Shown here piece after piece: positions 42,991 to 51,100 of a DNA stretch of 64,000 nt. The notes beneath the pieces were generated by a model, which was not told the DNA's origin, ran no database searches, and saw only the letters and a list, made by a program, of their open reading frames with translations. The translations under genes were made by a program, and so were the position numbers. Every line of letters begins with the position of its first letter. Position 1 is the stretch's first letter. Source of the stretch: Nitrospira sp. (GTDB lineage: Bacteria > Nitrospirota > Nitrospiria > Nitrospirales > Nitrospiraceae); the NCBI GenBank assembly GCA_015709715.1, contig CP054184.1:3457001-3521000 (forward strand). Reading direction: 5' to 3'.

Positions 42991-44622
42991 CTAGTAGGCC
43001 CAGGTCAGCAGCGTGGTGACGACGTTTTTGCTGTAAGCATACACGGGAATGTTTGAATCGTTGAGCACTCCCTGGTATTGCAGCGCGAGCGTGAGATGAT
43101 GGGGGAGCGGTTTGGCAATTTGAACGAAGATATCTTGCTCGAGGTCGCGGCGTGCAGAGAACTGTCCGGCCTCATCGGGAAACAAGACTTGCGGATGGTT
43201 GTAGTCCCGCCAATGGACCTCATAGTCGACTCTCACGCTCATGTCATACCAGGGCAGCGCCGCCTGACCGCCCACCTGCAATCGATGACCTGAGTAGGCG
43301 AAACTCGACCCGCTGGCGGCCTCCGTATCAAATTGGTATCCGACCCGAGCAATGACCTTGTCTTGTCGGAATCGGAACGCGTGGAGAAATCCCACCATAT
43401 TGTTGAACGCATCGCGCGACTCAGGTGCAAACCGTACGTCGTTGTTTCCCGGTTCTGCGAAAAATTCCTTGCGCTGAAAGCGGTAGAGCAGCGTGCTCAG
43501 GTTGTCCATGCGACCCAGCCAGGGAAGCGTGACACTTGGCGGCACGAACGTCGCGGGCAGGGTGACGGTATGGCGTGCTAGAAATCCGCGAAGACCCAAC
43601 AGCATGTAATCGTAGCTGTATTGGCCTCCGACCTCGTACGGCAGAGTGCGAAGGGTTCCCCGGTAGACTGCCGACAGGCCTCCCAAGTGATCTTGCAGGT
43701 TGAAGGTCCCGACGCCGCTGTTGGTATTGACGGTCTGGTAGTAGGAATAGGTGAGAGTCGACTCGACCGGACCGTTTCGATACCAGGCATAGTCGCCGCG
43801 AGCGGACGTCACGAATCCCGGTGATTGCGTATTGCGGGAGCGGAGCAGTTCTGCGACCGGGTCGTTGCTCGCTCTAGGATTGACCGCGACGTTGTCGTCG
43901 TAATATCCACCCACCGCCAATTGCAGGTGCAGCCTCCGGCTGTCGGGAACTCGTCTCGTTGCGGTGAGCGCTTCCTGAATGCGGACGGAGGCTCCCGTGA
44001 TCGGAGAGTTGGGTTGGACCCGCCGTGCCGAATCCAATTCAGCCTGGGCCTGCTCGGACAGTCCCAAGATCCCCAGCGCGAGCCCTCGATAAAAGAGGGC
44101 CAGTTGACGAAGATCCGGATCGATCGACCGGTTAGCGTTCAAGGCTATGGCGGCCTCGTCGTATTCCTTTTGCTGATAGCGCAGCACACCTACGTACAAT
44201 CCTACATTCTCTCGGTTCGGTTCTCGGCGAAACACCTCTTCGAGCAAGGGCCTGGCTTGTGCGTAGTTGCGCAGGGCAAAGTGTGCGACGCCCAATTGGT
44301 AGGCGGCTTCGAGGTCCGTCGGACGAAGGGCCCGGAGCGTGGTAAGCGGAGCCAAAGCCTGTTCGGCCTGGCCCCGCGCGAGATAACAGAGCGCCAGATA
44401 ATAGAAGCCGCGCGCATTGCGTGGATCCAGTGAAACGGCGCGGGAGAGCAGGGTGATCGCGTCGTCATAGCGTTTACCGTCAAAGGCGAATACCCCCTCA
44501 GCCACGAGTACTTCCGCGTCCGCTACCTGGGCCATGGCCGGCGTCGGCACCATCATCGTGATGGCGAGCCAGCACAGCAGCCAAAGACAGATATGCGGTG
44601 ATCGACAGGCTGAGACATTCAT
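42991..44622 (-). CDS. Outer-membrane beta-barrel protein with N-terminal TPR domain
   Basis: A 543-residue exported protein: a signal peptide (about 1-31, ending PAMAQV), four to five TPR units (about 35-220, e.g. ARGFYYLALCYLARGQAEQA) and a C-terminal region of about 300 residues with alternating strands and aromatic belts (YSYYQTVNTNSG, HRLQVGGQAALPWYDMSV) that ends in Y, as a barrel should. The TPR-plus-barrel plan resembles exporters of exopolysaccharide or surface proteins, but no specific family is assigned. Divergent from the FecR gene across 231 bases, suggesting joint control. Confidence 0.78.
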   Translation of the reverse strand: MNVSACRSPHICLWLLCWLAITMMVPTPAMAQVADAEVLVAEGVFAFDGKRYDDAITLLSRAVSLDPRNARGFYYLALCYLARGQAEQALAPLTTLRALRPTDLEAAYQLGVAHFALRNYAQARPLLEEVFRREPNRENVGLYVGVLRYQQKEYDEAAIALNANRSIDPDLRQLALFYRGLALGILGLSEQAQAELDSARRVQPNSPITGASVRIQEALTATRRVPDSRRLHLQLAVGGYYDDNVAVNPRASNDPVAELLRSRNTQSPGFVTSARGDYAWYRNGPVESTLTYSYYQTVNTNSGVGTFNLQDHLGGLSAVYRGTLRTLPYEVGGQYSYDYMLLGLRGFLARHTVTLPATFVPPSVTLPWLGRMDNLSTLLYRFQRKEFFAEPGNNDVRFAPESRDAFNNMVGFLHAFRFRQDKVIARVGYQFDTEAASGSSFAYSGHRLQVGGQAALPWYDMSVRVDYEVHWRDYNHPQVLFPDEAGQFSARRDLEQDIFVQIAKPLPHHLTLALQYQGVLNDSNIPVYAYSKNVVTTLLTWAY

Positions 44623-44853
44623 GTTCGTTCCAATTTGTTGGCGTTCCCCGGCTTGAAGGGCACTGGTCTCGCGTGGGAAGAGGAGCTTCCACCCTGCTTG
44701 ACCTTGCGCATCTCGGGCTCCTACTATACGACACCTGTAGGCCAACTTCCGAGTGCCTGTGCCTGCAAAATGGCTCCCATCAACGATTTGCCGGAGTTGT
44801 AGTCGATACATGTGCGCGTTTTTGAACAGTCGGACGCTAGGGAGGGCTGTCTC

Positions 44854-45912
44854 ATGAGAGCGATCATCCGGTTGCGAGCGATAGGGTGTTGTGTCGGGCT
44901 GGTCTTGCTGGCTTCGGCTCCTATTGGGTGGGCTGAGGAGTTACCCAAGCCCCTGGTCGGGCTCGCTCCAGCGAGCGGGATCGTCACGGGTATGGTCGGT
45001 GGCCCTCAGAGAATTCAGACCGGCGCGGCACCGACTCTGTTGAAGATCGGGGACAAGATCGGAGGAGGAGACGAGCTACGTTTGGGTCCGGGCGAGACGG
45101 TCGATGTGCTCTGGGACCGCCGAGCGGTGATCACCTTGCAGGAAGAGGCACGGGTTCACATCAGTGAACCCCGCCATGGGCAGACCGAACTTCACCTGCA
45201 TCAAGGGGCTGTGCGTATCGTCCTGTCCTACAGCGCAGGCCGGATGACGGATACGTTGACCGTGCAGACGCCGCTGGCGCGGGTCATCAGCCGCGGTGGC
45301 ATCCTGGAAGCTTCAACGGTCGGGGGAGAACAACGATCGCTCCTGGCTCGACTGGTCAATGCCGCCACGGTCGACACCCTACGTGTGTTCGAGGGGCAAG
45401 CACGAGTCGAGCCCTTAACGGGTCAGGGCAAGCCCTTTTCTCTCAAAACGGGGTCGGAAGTATCGCTCAAGCCTGAGGCCGTAGGGGAGGTGTCGGAGGG
45501 AGGCGGCGACCATCGGCCGCCGGTGCCACTCGCTGCGCGGGAGGAACATCGCAGCATGCCGAATCCGATCGCTAAGCAGATTGCCAATGCTCAAATCGGT
45601 GCTGCGTTGGAATTGGAACAGGGGTTCCGGGAGAAGTCTGCGCCAGAAAACGGGAAAGAGCTGCCGGGAAGTGGCATCAAGGGCCTGATCCTGGCCACGA
45701 CGACTGGTTTGCCGGTGGTGCCGGGAGTGTCCAATTCAGTCAACGGAGCCGCCTCGGCTGCGCCTGCGCTACCGCCTCCGACTCTGATTTCCCCGGCCAC
45801 CGTGGGCAATGTGGGGCCGTCTCAAGCGGGCGGACTGAATACGCGTGAATTGCTGCGGCAGATTCTGAGTGATGTGGAACGGAATGGAAAGGGGCGGGGA
45901 GGGCGAAAATAA
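44854..45912 (+). CDS. Exported FecR-domain protein
   Basis: A 352-residue protein: a signal peptide (about 1-28, ending IGWAEE), then a FecR domain (about 55-190) with LKIGDKIGGGDELRLGPGET, VDVLWDRRAVITLQEEARVH and the strand RVISRGGILEAS, and a Pro/Gly-rich C-terminal half with a conserved-looking short helix at the end (ELLRQILSDVERN). It lacks the anti-sigma cytoplasmic part and is probably a periplasmic or surface protein rather than a regulator. GGGAGGGCTGTCTC precedes the ATG at 44854. Divergent partner of the TPR/barrel gene. Confidence 0.82.
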   Translation: MRAIIRLRAIGCCVGLVLLASAPIGWAEELPKPLVGLAPASGIVTGMVGGPQRIQTGAAPTLLKIGDKIGGGDELRLGPGETVDVLWDRRAVITLQEEARVHISEPRHGQTELHLHQGAVRIVLSYSAGRMTDTLTVQTPLARVISRGGILEASTVGGEQRSLLARLVNAATVDTLRVFEGQARVEPLTGQGKPFSLKTGSEVSLKPEAVGEVSEGGGDHRPPVPLAAREEHRSMPNPIAKQIANAQIGAALELEQGFREKSAPENGKELPGSGIKGLILATTTGLPVVPGVSNSVNGAASAAPALPPPTLISPATVGNVGPSQAGGLNTRELLRQILSDVERNGKGRGGRK

Positions 45913-45956
45913 GCGTAGGGCGTCGCTTGGGGTGAGGGTGGATAAGGGGGGCTGTA

Positions 45957-46421
45957 TCAGAAGGAGCGACAGGCTACCGAACGGATTCTCATGACGGCTT
46001 CCTGCCGAAATGTTTTCTTGTATTGGCTCATGATGCGGCGTACGGCGGCTTCTCGTGCGGGTGTGGGGTCATAGGTCAGTTGCAACACATGGGACGTCTC
46101 GCGTTCAATCGCGCCGTCAGCCATGCGCCATTGACCTGAAGCAGCCCATGTTGTGAAGCCTTCCGGAAAGCCGGGGGCGACGTTCTCATTAAGGAATGCC
46201 GCCCACTCTGCCTTGCTGACCACGCCTCCTTGCATGGCGGTGCCGAAATAGAGGGTGTCGGTCGTGACTTGTTGTTCGCCGAATGGGCAAGGGGAAGAGG
46301 AGGAAGGGGCTTGAGGCGAAGGTGGTGTGAGCGGCGGAGCCACGGGGGACTGTTTCACACAGCCCATAGTACTTGTTGCCAGGAGTGCCAAGGCCAAAAG
46401 CGGGGTAAACAACGTCGTCAC
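45957..46421 (-). CDS. DUF3574 lipoprotein
   Basis: A 154-residue lipoprotein: lipobox LLATSTMGC near residue 21, a Pro/Ser linker, and the DUF3574 domain with TDTLYFGTAMQGG, AAFLNENVAPGFPEGFT and ASGQWRMADGAIERE. Function unknown; some members are secreted by other bacteria. The start codon is GTG at 46421 and the ribosome-binding site is weak. It converges on the FecR gene and precedes, on the same strand, nothing else within 300 bases except the next small gene. Confidence 0.8.
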   Translation of the reverse strand: MTTLFTPLLALALLATSTMGCVKQSPVAPPLTPPSPQAPSSSSPCPFGEQQVTTDTLYFGTAMQGGVVSKAEWAAFLNENVAPGFPEGFTTWAASGQWRMADGAIERETSHVLQLTYDPTPAREAAVRRIMSQYKKTFRQEAVMRIRSVACRSF

Positions 46422-46455
46422 AGGTTGGGTCCGTGGAGTCAGACTTAAGGAGTGG

Positions 46456-46743
46456 CTACCGTTTGGTTTTGGTTGATTGCTGGGACGGAGGTTTGCTTGG
46501 GTCTTTTTCCTTCGCGTTACCCGTCACCTTCTTGAACGTATCGGCGATCGCCGGCCCGATTTTGGGAATCTCCTCTTCAATGTTCTTGACCGCGCTCTTC
46601 AGCCCCCGTCCGAGGTCTTCGAAGGTCAAGCCTTGGTTTGAACCGGCTTTGTCGGCTTCCGTCGAGTTTGCCGTCTCACCCGAAGATGGAAAACAGAGTG
46701 CGAGCGTCAATAGGCAAGCGGAGACAGAGAAGATCGTGCGCAT
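46456..46743 (-). CDS. Small exported hypothetical protein, 95 residues
   Basis: Begins MRTIFSVSACLLTLALCFPS, a signal peptide, followed by a short acidic helix region (TFEDLGRGLKSAVKNIEEEI, PKIGPAIADTFKKV) and a Lys/Ser/Pro-rich tail. The amphipathic helix resembles small apolipoprotein-like stress proteins, but no family is recognised. Start at 46743 is preferred over upstream ones because of the signal peptide. It lies 34 bases upstream of the DUF3574 gene on the same strand, likely in one transcript. Confidence 0.7.
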   Translation of the reverse strand: MRTIFSVSACLLTLALCFPSSGETANSTEADKAGSNQGLTFEDLGRGLKSAVKNIEEEIPKIGPAIADTFKKVTGNAKEKDPSKPPSQQSTKTKR

Positions 46744-47050
46744 CAGGAACCTCTTATCCTGGAAGATAGTAAATAGTATAGGTGATTCTTGACGTTCGGC
46801 AAGCGGATGCCTTTCGAAAAGATCAGCAAAGCACGCTCGAAACCGCCACGCCAGTTGACCTATCGCGACGCCATACGGTAGAGTGTCGTATCTAACAGCA
46901 TTGTATCGGTCCACCAATGCTGTCCCTCTTCACTGTGGACCGCGCGATCGCATCGCGACCAGGTCCTGTCAGGAGCTGACTCCTTCCGGAATCACCCTCC
47001 CCCGGTTCTCTGATCCCGTCTTAATGCGATCACAACGAAAGGATAGTTGC

Positions 47051-48322
47051 GTGCAGACGACTGTGTTATCGAACTTTGATGCCCTCGGTTTGTCTCCCAC
47101 CCTGTTGAAAAATTTGGCCAAGGCGGGATTCTCCGAGCCGACCGCCATTCAGGCGCAGGCCATTCCGCATGCCCTCACGGGACGGGATGTGTTGGGCTGC
47201 GCCCAAACAGGCACAGGCAAGACGGCGGCCTTTGTGATTCCGCTTTTGGAACGGCTGAGCGGCACGCCCAAGGGGCAGCCCCGCGCGCTCATTCTCGCCC
47301 CGACACGGGAATTGGCGATTCAGATTCAAGCGACGATCGATACCCTGGGGCGTGATCTCCAATTGTTCGCGACCACCCTGGTAGGCGGGGCCGATATGCA
47401 GGCGCAGGTCAGAGGTCTGCGGCAGCGTCCCGATATCATCGTGGCCACGCCGGGGCGATTGCTCGATCACATGTGGAACGGCACGGTCAGTCTCCTTGCC
47501 ATGACGATCCTGGTGTTGGATGAGGCCGATCGCATGCTCGATATGGGTTTTGCACCCCAGATCAACCAGATCTTGGATGCCATGCCGGAAGAGCGGCAAA
47601 CCCTCCTCTTCTCCGCCACGATGCCGACCGATTTGGCCCGCTTGGCACAAGCCAGTGTGAAGAACCCTGTTCGTGTTATGGTCGCAAAGCCTGCCACCAC
47701 GGCTGATGGCGTGGCTCAGGCCGTCCATCACACGTCCCATGACCACAAAAATACCCTCCTGATGTCGATGCTCAAGACTGACTCGGATTCAGTATTGGTA
47801 TTTGCGCGTACCAAACATCGCGCTGATCGGCTGGGGCGCTTGATCGAGGCTGCCGGACATCGTGTGGCTGTCTTACATGGTGGACGGACACTGCCGCAAC
47901 GCCGTGCGGCACTAGAAGGGTTTCGACGGGGGACCTTTCGCGTGTTGGTGGCGACCGACATCGCGGCTCGTGGCATCGATGTGGCGAATATCGGCCATGT
48001 GATCAACTACGATGTGCCGAATTGTCCGGAGGACTATGTGCATCGTATCGGGCGGACGGCGAGAATGCGAACCACGGGACGGGCCACGACCTTCGTCACG
48101 GCTGAGGATCACGAACAGATGCGGGCCATTGAGCGACTGTTGGGGCAAGCGGTTCCTCGTGCGGGAAACGGGTTGGCCGTGGCCAACGCCTCTCAGCCCG
48201 AAGCGGCGGGTGGTCCGCGACGTGAGCCGCCTCGCCGCCGTCGGCGGAGCAGTTCCGCTCGTGGATGGAGACAGGCTGCCGACGGGGCTCCGCAGAACGA
48301 GGGCGGGGAGACTGCCAACTGA
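47051..48322 (+). CDS. DEAD-box RNA helicase
   Basis: A 423-residue helicase distinct from the one at 37252. Motifs: Q FSEPTAIQAQAIPHA, I GCAQTGTGKT, Ia PTRELAIQ, II VLDEADRML, III SAT, V-VI ATDIAARGIDVA and HRIGRTARM. The tail is Arg-rich (RREPPRRRRRSSSARGWR). The start is taken as GTG at 47051, because AAAGGATAGTTGC lies at the right distance and the family begins there; an ATG at 47024 and longer frames are possible. It is 63 bases before the GTG-started hypothetical at 48386. Confidence 0.93.
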   Translation: MQTTVLSNFDALGLSPTLLKNLAKAGFSEPTAIQAQAIPHALTGRDVLGCAQTGTGKTAAFVIPLLERLSGTPKGQPRALILAPTRELAIQIQATIDTLGRDLQLFATTLVGGADMQAQVRGLRQRPDIIVATPGRLLDHMWNGTVSLLAMTILVLDEADRMLDMGFAPQINQILDAMPEERQTLLFSATMPTDLARLAQASVKNPVRVMVAKPATTADGVAQAVHHTSHDHKNTLLMSMLKTDSDSVLVFARTKHRADRLGRLIEAAGHRVAVLHGGRTLPQRRAALEGFRRGTFRVLVATDIAARGIDVANIGHVINYDVPNCPEDYVHRIGRTARMRTTGRATTFVTAEDHEQMRAIERLLGQAVPRAGNGLAVANASQPEAAGGPRREPPRRRRRSSSARGWRQAADGAPQNEGGETAN

Positions 48323-48385
48323 TCAGTTGAAACCAAGGGGCGAATGAGGCAAGCAACACGTAGCTGAGGCAAGGGAGGGCATAGC

Positions 48386-48724
48386 GTGAGTGACGAGAGA
48401 CATGACGGGCCGCGACCGGCGGGACAGTGGGTGCGAATTCCTGACGGCACGATGGTGCAACATCGTTTGGATGGTCAGAAGGGGCATATCGACGGGCTGA
48501 CCGAAATCGTGATGGGACCGACCAGGAATCCCGATGGACGCACGCAATACCGGATCAACGTCGGTAAGGGAGACCGGGTCCTCATCGCCGAGGAGGACCT
48601 GTTGATCGTGACCGACGCGGAAGGTATCGTGCGGATGGCGAAGGAGAAGGGCGAATATCGGTCCTTGGTCAGCAAGCAGCTACGAGGGCTGTTCGGGGAA
48701 GACCGGTTCATCAAAGCGACGTAA
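48386..48724 (+). CDS. Hypothetical protein, 112 residues
   Basis: A soluble protein starting VSDERHDGPRPAGQWVRIPD (GTG start with AAGGGAGGGCATAGC), followed by beta-rich sequence: TEIVMGPTRNPDGRTQYRIN and DRVLIAEEDLLIVTDAEGIV. The first 70 residues could form a small barrel. No family recognised. Same strand as the helicase and close to it. A strong hairpin follows at 48748. Confidence 0.68.
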   Translation: MSDERHDGPRPAGQWVRIPDGTMVQHRLDGQKGHIDGLTEIVMGPTRNPDGRTQYRINVGKGDRVLIAEEDLLIVTDAEGIVRMAKEKGEYRSLVSKQLRGLFGEDRFIKAT

Positions 48725-48747
48725 GCTTCTTGAATCGATGACGGAGT

Positions 48748-48778
48748 CCAGGGCCTCTGTCAGTACAGAGGCTCCTGG
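48748..48778. terminator. Shared hairpin of convergent genes
   Basis: CCAGG-GCCTCTGT-CAGT-ACAGAGGC-T-CCTGG, a 13-bp stem with one bulge. It overlaps the stop of the minus-strand small gene and lies 24 bases after the plus-strand stop. No T-run. Confidence 0.5.
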
Positions 48779-48948
48779 GGTCCCCATCGAAGTCCCGCTA
48801 AGTCTGGATCCTCTCCCTCACTTTTGGGCGGACGAGCCATCTTGTCGGCCTTGCGCTGAACACGCCTGGTCTCTTTTTCTCGCTGCTTGACCTGCTTCGC
48901 TTTTTCGCGATCGCGTTTGGCGATCGTGGTTTTGCCTATTCGTGCGAT
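48760..48948 (-). CDS. Basic small protein, apparent ATC start
   Basis: A 62-residue, highly basic helical protein reading ARIGKTTIAKRDREKAKQVK, then QREKETRRVQRKADK and a Pro-rich end PDLAGLRWGPQEPLY. Similar small basic proteins with this N-terminus are familiar in Nitrospirota and Deltaproteobacteria. No ATG, GTG or TTG exists in the open frame upstream of Ala2: the frame begins at the stop of the preceding gene. An ideal ribosome-binding site AAGGAGG (48954-48960) lies five bases before ATC at 48946-48948, so ATC appears to be the start. Confidence 0.62.
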   Translation of the reverse strand: MARIGKTTIAKRDREKAKQVKQREKETRRVQRKADKMARPPKSEGEDPDLAGLRWGPQEPLY

Positions 48949-48966
48949 GGTGCCCTCCTTGTTGTC

Positions 48967-49230
48967 TTACTCCTCCGATGGGCGATGTCGCCCTCGTCCG
49001 GTTCGTCCCACTGGGCGCAGTGTCTGTTCGGAGCGGATGCGAGTGTCCTCTCCGATTCCCACACTGGCAAGCGCAGTGACCTCGCGGCGGATTTGATCCA
49101 TGGAAACCGTTTTGGATTCGAGGGCGGGATCGATCAAGCCAAACTGCGCCCACGAGATTCTCAGTTTCGGGCCCGCCGTCTTCTTCTTCTGCGCGGATTT
49201 TCTCCCACGCCGGACGGATGTCATTTTCAT
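48967..49230 (-). CDS. Small basic hypothetical protein, 87 residues
   Basis: Begins MKMTSVRRGRKSAQKKKTAG and continues with ISWAQFGLIDPALESKTVSM, then DQIRREVTALASVGIGEDTR; basic at both ends with a folded-looking middle. No family recognised. GAAAGGATTGTTTG precedes the ATG at 49230. It ends 18 bases before the apparent ATC-started gene, so the two are co-transcribed and may be coupled. Confidence 0.65.
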   Translation of the reverse strand: MKMTSVRRGRKSAQKKKTAGPKLRISWAQFGLIDPALESKTVSMDQIRREVTALASVGIGEDTRIRSEQTLRPVGRTGRGRHRPSEE

Positions 49231-49540
49231 CAAACAATCCTTTCGTCAAACGATAGGACGACGACGTCTGGACCCTAGTCGGGTCCGTGGGAGGAACCGC
49301 CGACTTCCCGAGTGTGGCGGTTCCTAATTTTGAAAAACAACCGTGGCCGTAGGAACGGAAGGATCAGAGTTGCAATCGTGCGTGAGGGGCGAAGACACGC
49401 AACGCGGCGGATACTCGGATAATAGCTCGTACGGTGAGTGAGGGTACCATGCGATGACGCTGCCGGTCAAACAGGTGAGGTTCTGTGTTTCTCACCGTGC
49501 AAGCCGGAGGAGTCGAGACGCAACGCTGTGGTGGGAAGAT
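49231..49540. other. Gene-free stretch with a hairpin
   Basis: A 310-base spacer between two minus-strand genes. It contains a hairpin AGGAACCGCC (49292-49301) / GGCGGTTCCT (49316-49325) followed on the plus strand by AATTTT, and beside it GGACCC-TAGTC-GGGTCC. No gene seen. The T-run is on the wrong side to end the minus-strand operon, so these may be leader structures of the small gene at 49230. Confidence 0.5.
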
Positions 49541-51097
49541 TTATTGCCGGGAGCCGGCACCGGGCAGTCTGTTTGAAGGACGCCGGATGCCCAGCTTCCG
49601 CAATCGGCTTCTGAGGGTTTCAGGATTCAGACCCAAGAGCTGGGCGGCGCCCTGCTCCCCATAAATGCGCCAATTCGTTCGCTCCAAAATATCAACGATA
49701 TGTCGGCGTTCCAGGTCGCTCAAGTTGGCCGGATGCTCCTGGCGTGTGTCCGGTGTGGCCTGCGTGCCGGGCAGCAGCACCTCGTCCACCGTCACATGGG
49801 ACGAGCCCGACAGGATGACGGCCCGCTCGATCACGTTCTGCAACTCCCGTACGTTTCCAGGCCAGTGATAGGCCAAGAGCCTGGCGAGTGAGCGAGGGTC
49901 GAACGTGAGATGCGGGCGCCTGAGTTTGTGTCCGATCTGCGCCAAGAAGTGCTGGGCCAGAAGATGAATGTCTTCCCGGCGTTCCCGTAGCGGTGGAACG
50001 TGAATCGGGAAAATGTGCAGGCGGTAAAACAGGTCGGCGCGAAAGGTGCCTTGCCTGACAACGGCTTGCAGGTCAGCGTTGGTGGCCGCAATCAGCCGAA
50101 CGTCCACTGCGACGGGCTGACTGCCTCCCAAGCGGTCGACCATTCCATCCTGCAAGACCCGTAGCAGTTTGGCCTGGGTTTCCAAGGGCATATCGCCGAT
50201 CTCGTCGAGGAACAGGGTCCCGCCGTGCGCCAATTCGAAACGCCCGGCTCGACGCAGTTGCGCTCCGGTGAATGCCCCGCGCTCGTGGCCGAACAATTCA
50301 CTCTCGATCAGCCCCGAGGGCAGGGCCGCGCAGTTCACGCGGATAAACGGTTTGTGGCTCCTGGTGCTCAGATCGTGCAGCGCCTGCGCCAGCACTTCTT
50401 TGCCGGTTCCAGTCTCCCCAAGCAACAGCACCGTCGTGTCCGTCGGCGCGACGGCCCTGACAAGGTCGACGACCTTCGAAAAGGTCGGAGAGTTGCCCAC
50501 TACCAGCCGTAGGTTTCGGCTGGCTTTGACCTCCTCGGTGAGATACTCGTTTTCCCGTCGCAGCTGTTCGCTCAGCTGCTTGATCTGTTCATAGGCCAGC
50601 ACATGGTCGATGGCATAGGCGATCTGCGTGGCGACCTGTTGGAGAAATTTACAGTCCTCCGGGTCCGGTACGCCGGGCTGCACGCTTCCGATATTCAAGG
50701 TGCCCAGGCAATGTTCGCGGACCAACAGGGGGAGATTGATCATGCGACCGAGCCCCTCGCGGACATAATAGTGGTCTTCCCAGAAGACCTGCTCCTGCTG
50801 CAGATCACCCCGGATGTGGAGCCGTCGATTATCGTACACCCATCCGACGGCGCTGCCTTCTCGTGGGATGATGCTGTCGTGCGCCAGGGCCGGCGTCGCC
50901 ATGTTGGTAATGACGGCGTAAAACCGAAAGGAGTCGGAGCTGGATTCGTAGAGCGTAATGCCGGCCCGATCCCAGGGGATGACCTTCTTGATCTGATCGG
51001 CGATGACGCGCCACAAGCTCTCGATGTCCCGCTGGGAATTGAGGGCATTGGTGACTTCGAGGAGCGTCTCAAAATTCAGGGTGGCGCGTTGCATCAT
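49541..51097 (-). CDS. Sigma-54-dependent activator with GAF sensor (FhlA/NorR type)
   Basis: A 518-residue enhancer-binding protein. GAF domain at about 15-165 (IESLWRVIADQIKKVIPWDR), AAA+ domain at about 200-435 with Walker A LLGETGTGKEVLAQ, the RpoN-contacting GAFTGA loop in HERGAFTGAQLRR, and Walker B GTLFLDEIGDMP, and a C-terminal Fis-type HTH (about 465-510: DILERTNWRIYGEQGAAQLL). There is no phospho-receiver, so a small molecule or redox signal at the GAF domain should control it. Its ATG lies three bases after the stop of the porin gene, so it is the third gene of an operon that starts with a sigma-54 promoter, which suggests autoregulation. Confidence 0.93.
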   Translation of the reverse strand: MMQRATLNFETLLEVTNALNSQRDIESLWRVIADQIKKVIPWDRAGITLYESSSDSFRFYAVITNMATPALAHDSIIPREGSAVGWVYDNRRLHIRGDLQQEQVFWEDHYYVREGLGRMINLPLLVREHCLGTLNIGSVQPGVPDPEDCKFLQQVATQIAYAIDHVLAYEQIKQLSEQLRRENEYLTEEVKASRNLRLVVGNSPTFSKVVDLVRAVAPTDTTVLLLGETGTGKEVLAQALHDLSTRSHKPFIRVNCAALPSGLIESELFGHERGAFTGAQLRRAGRFELAHGGTLFLDEIGDMPLETQAKLLRVLQDGMVDRLGGSQPVAVDVRLIAATNADLQAVVRQGTFRADLFYRLHIFPIHVPPLRERREDIHLLAQHFLAQIGHKLRRPHLTFDPRSLARLLAYHWPGNVRELQNVIERAVILSGSSHVTVDEVLLPGTQATPDTRQEHPANLSDLERRHIVDILERTNWRIYGEQGAAQLLGLNPETLRSRLRKLGIRRPSNRLPGAGSRQ

Positions 51098-51100
51098 GAG

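Noticed and set aside
49283-49330. Terminator of the sigma-54 operon
   Set aside because: The hairpin is real, but the T-run follows on the plus strand, opposite to the operon's direction.
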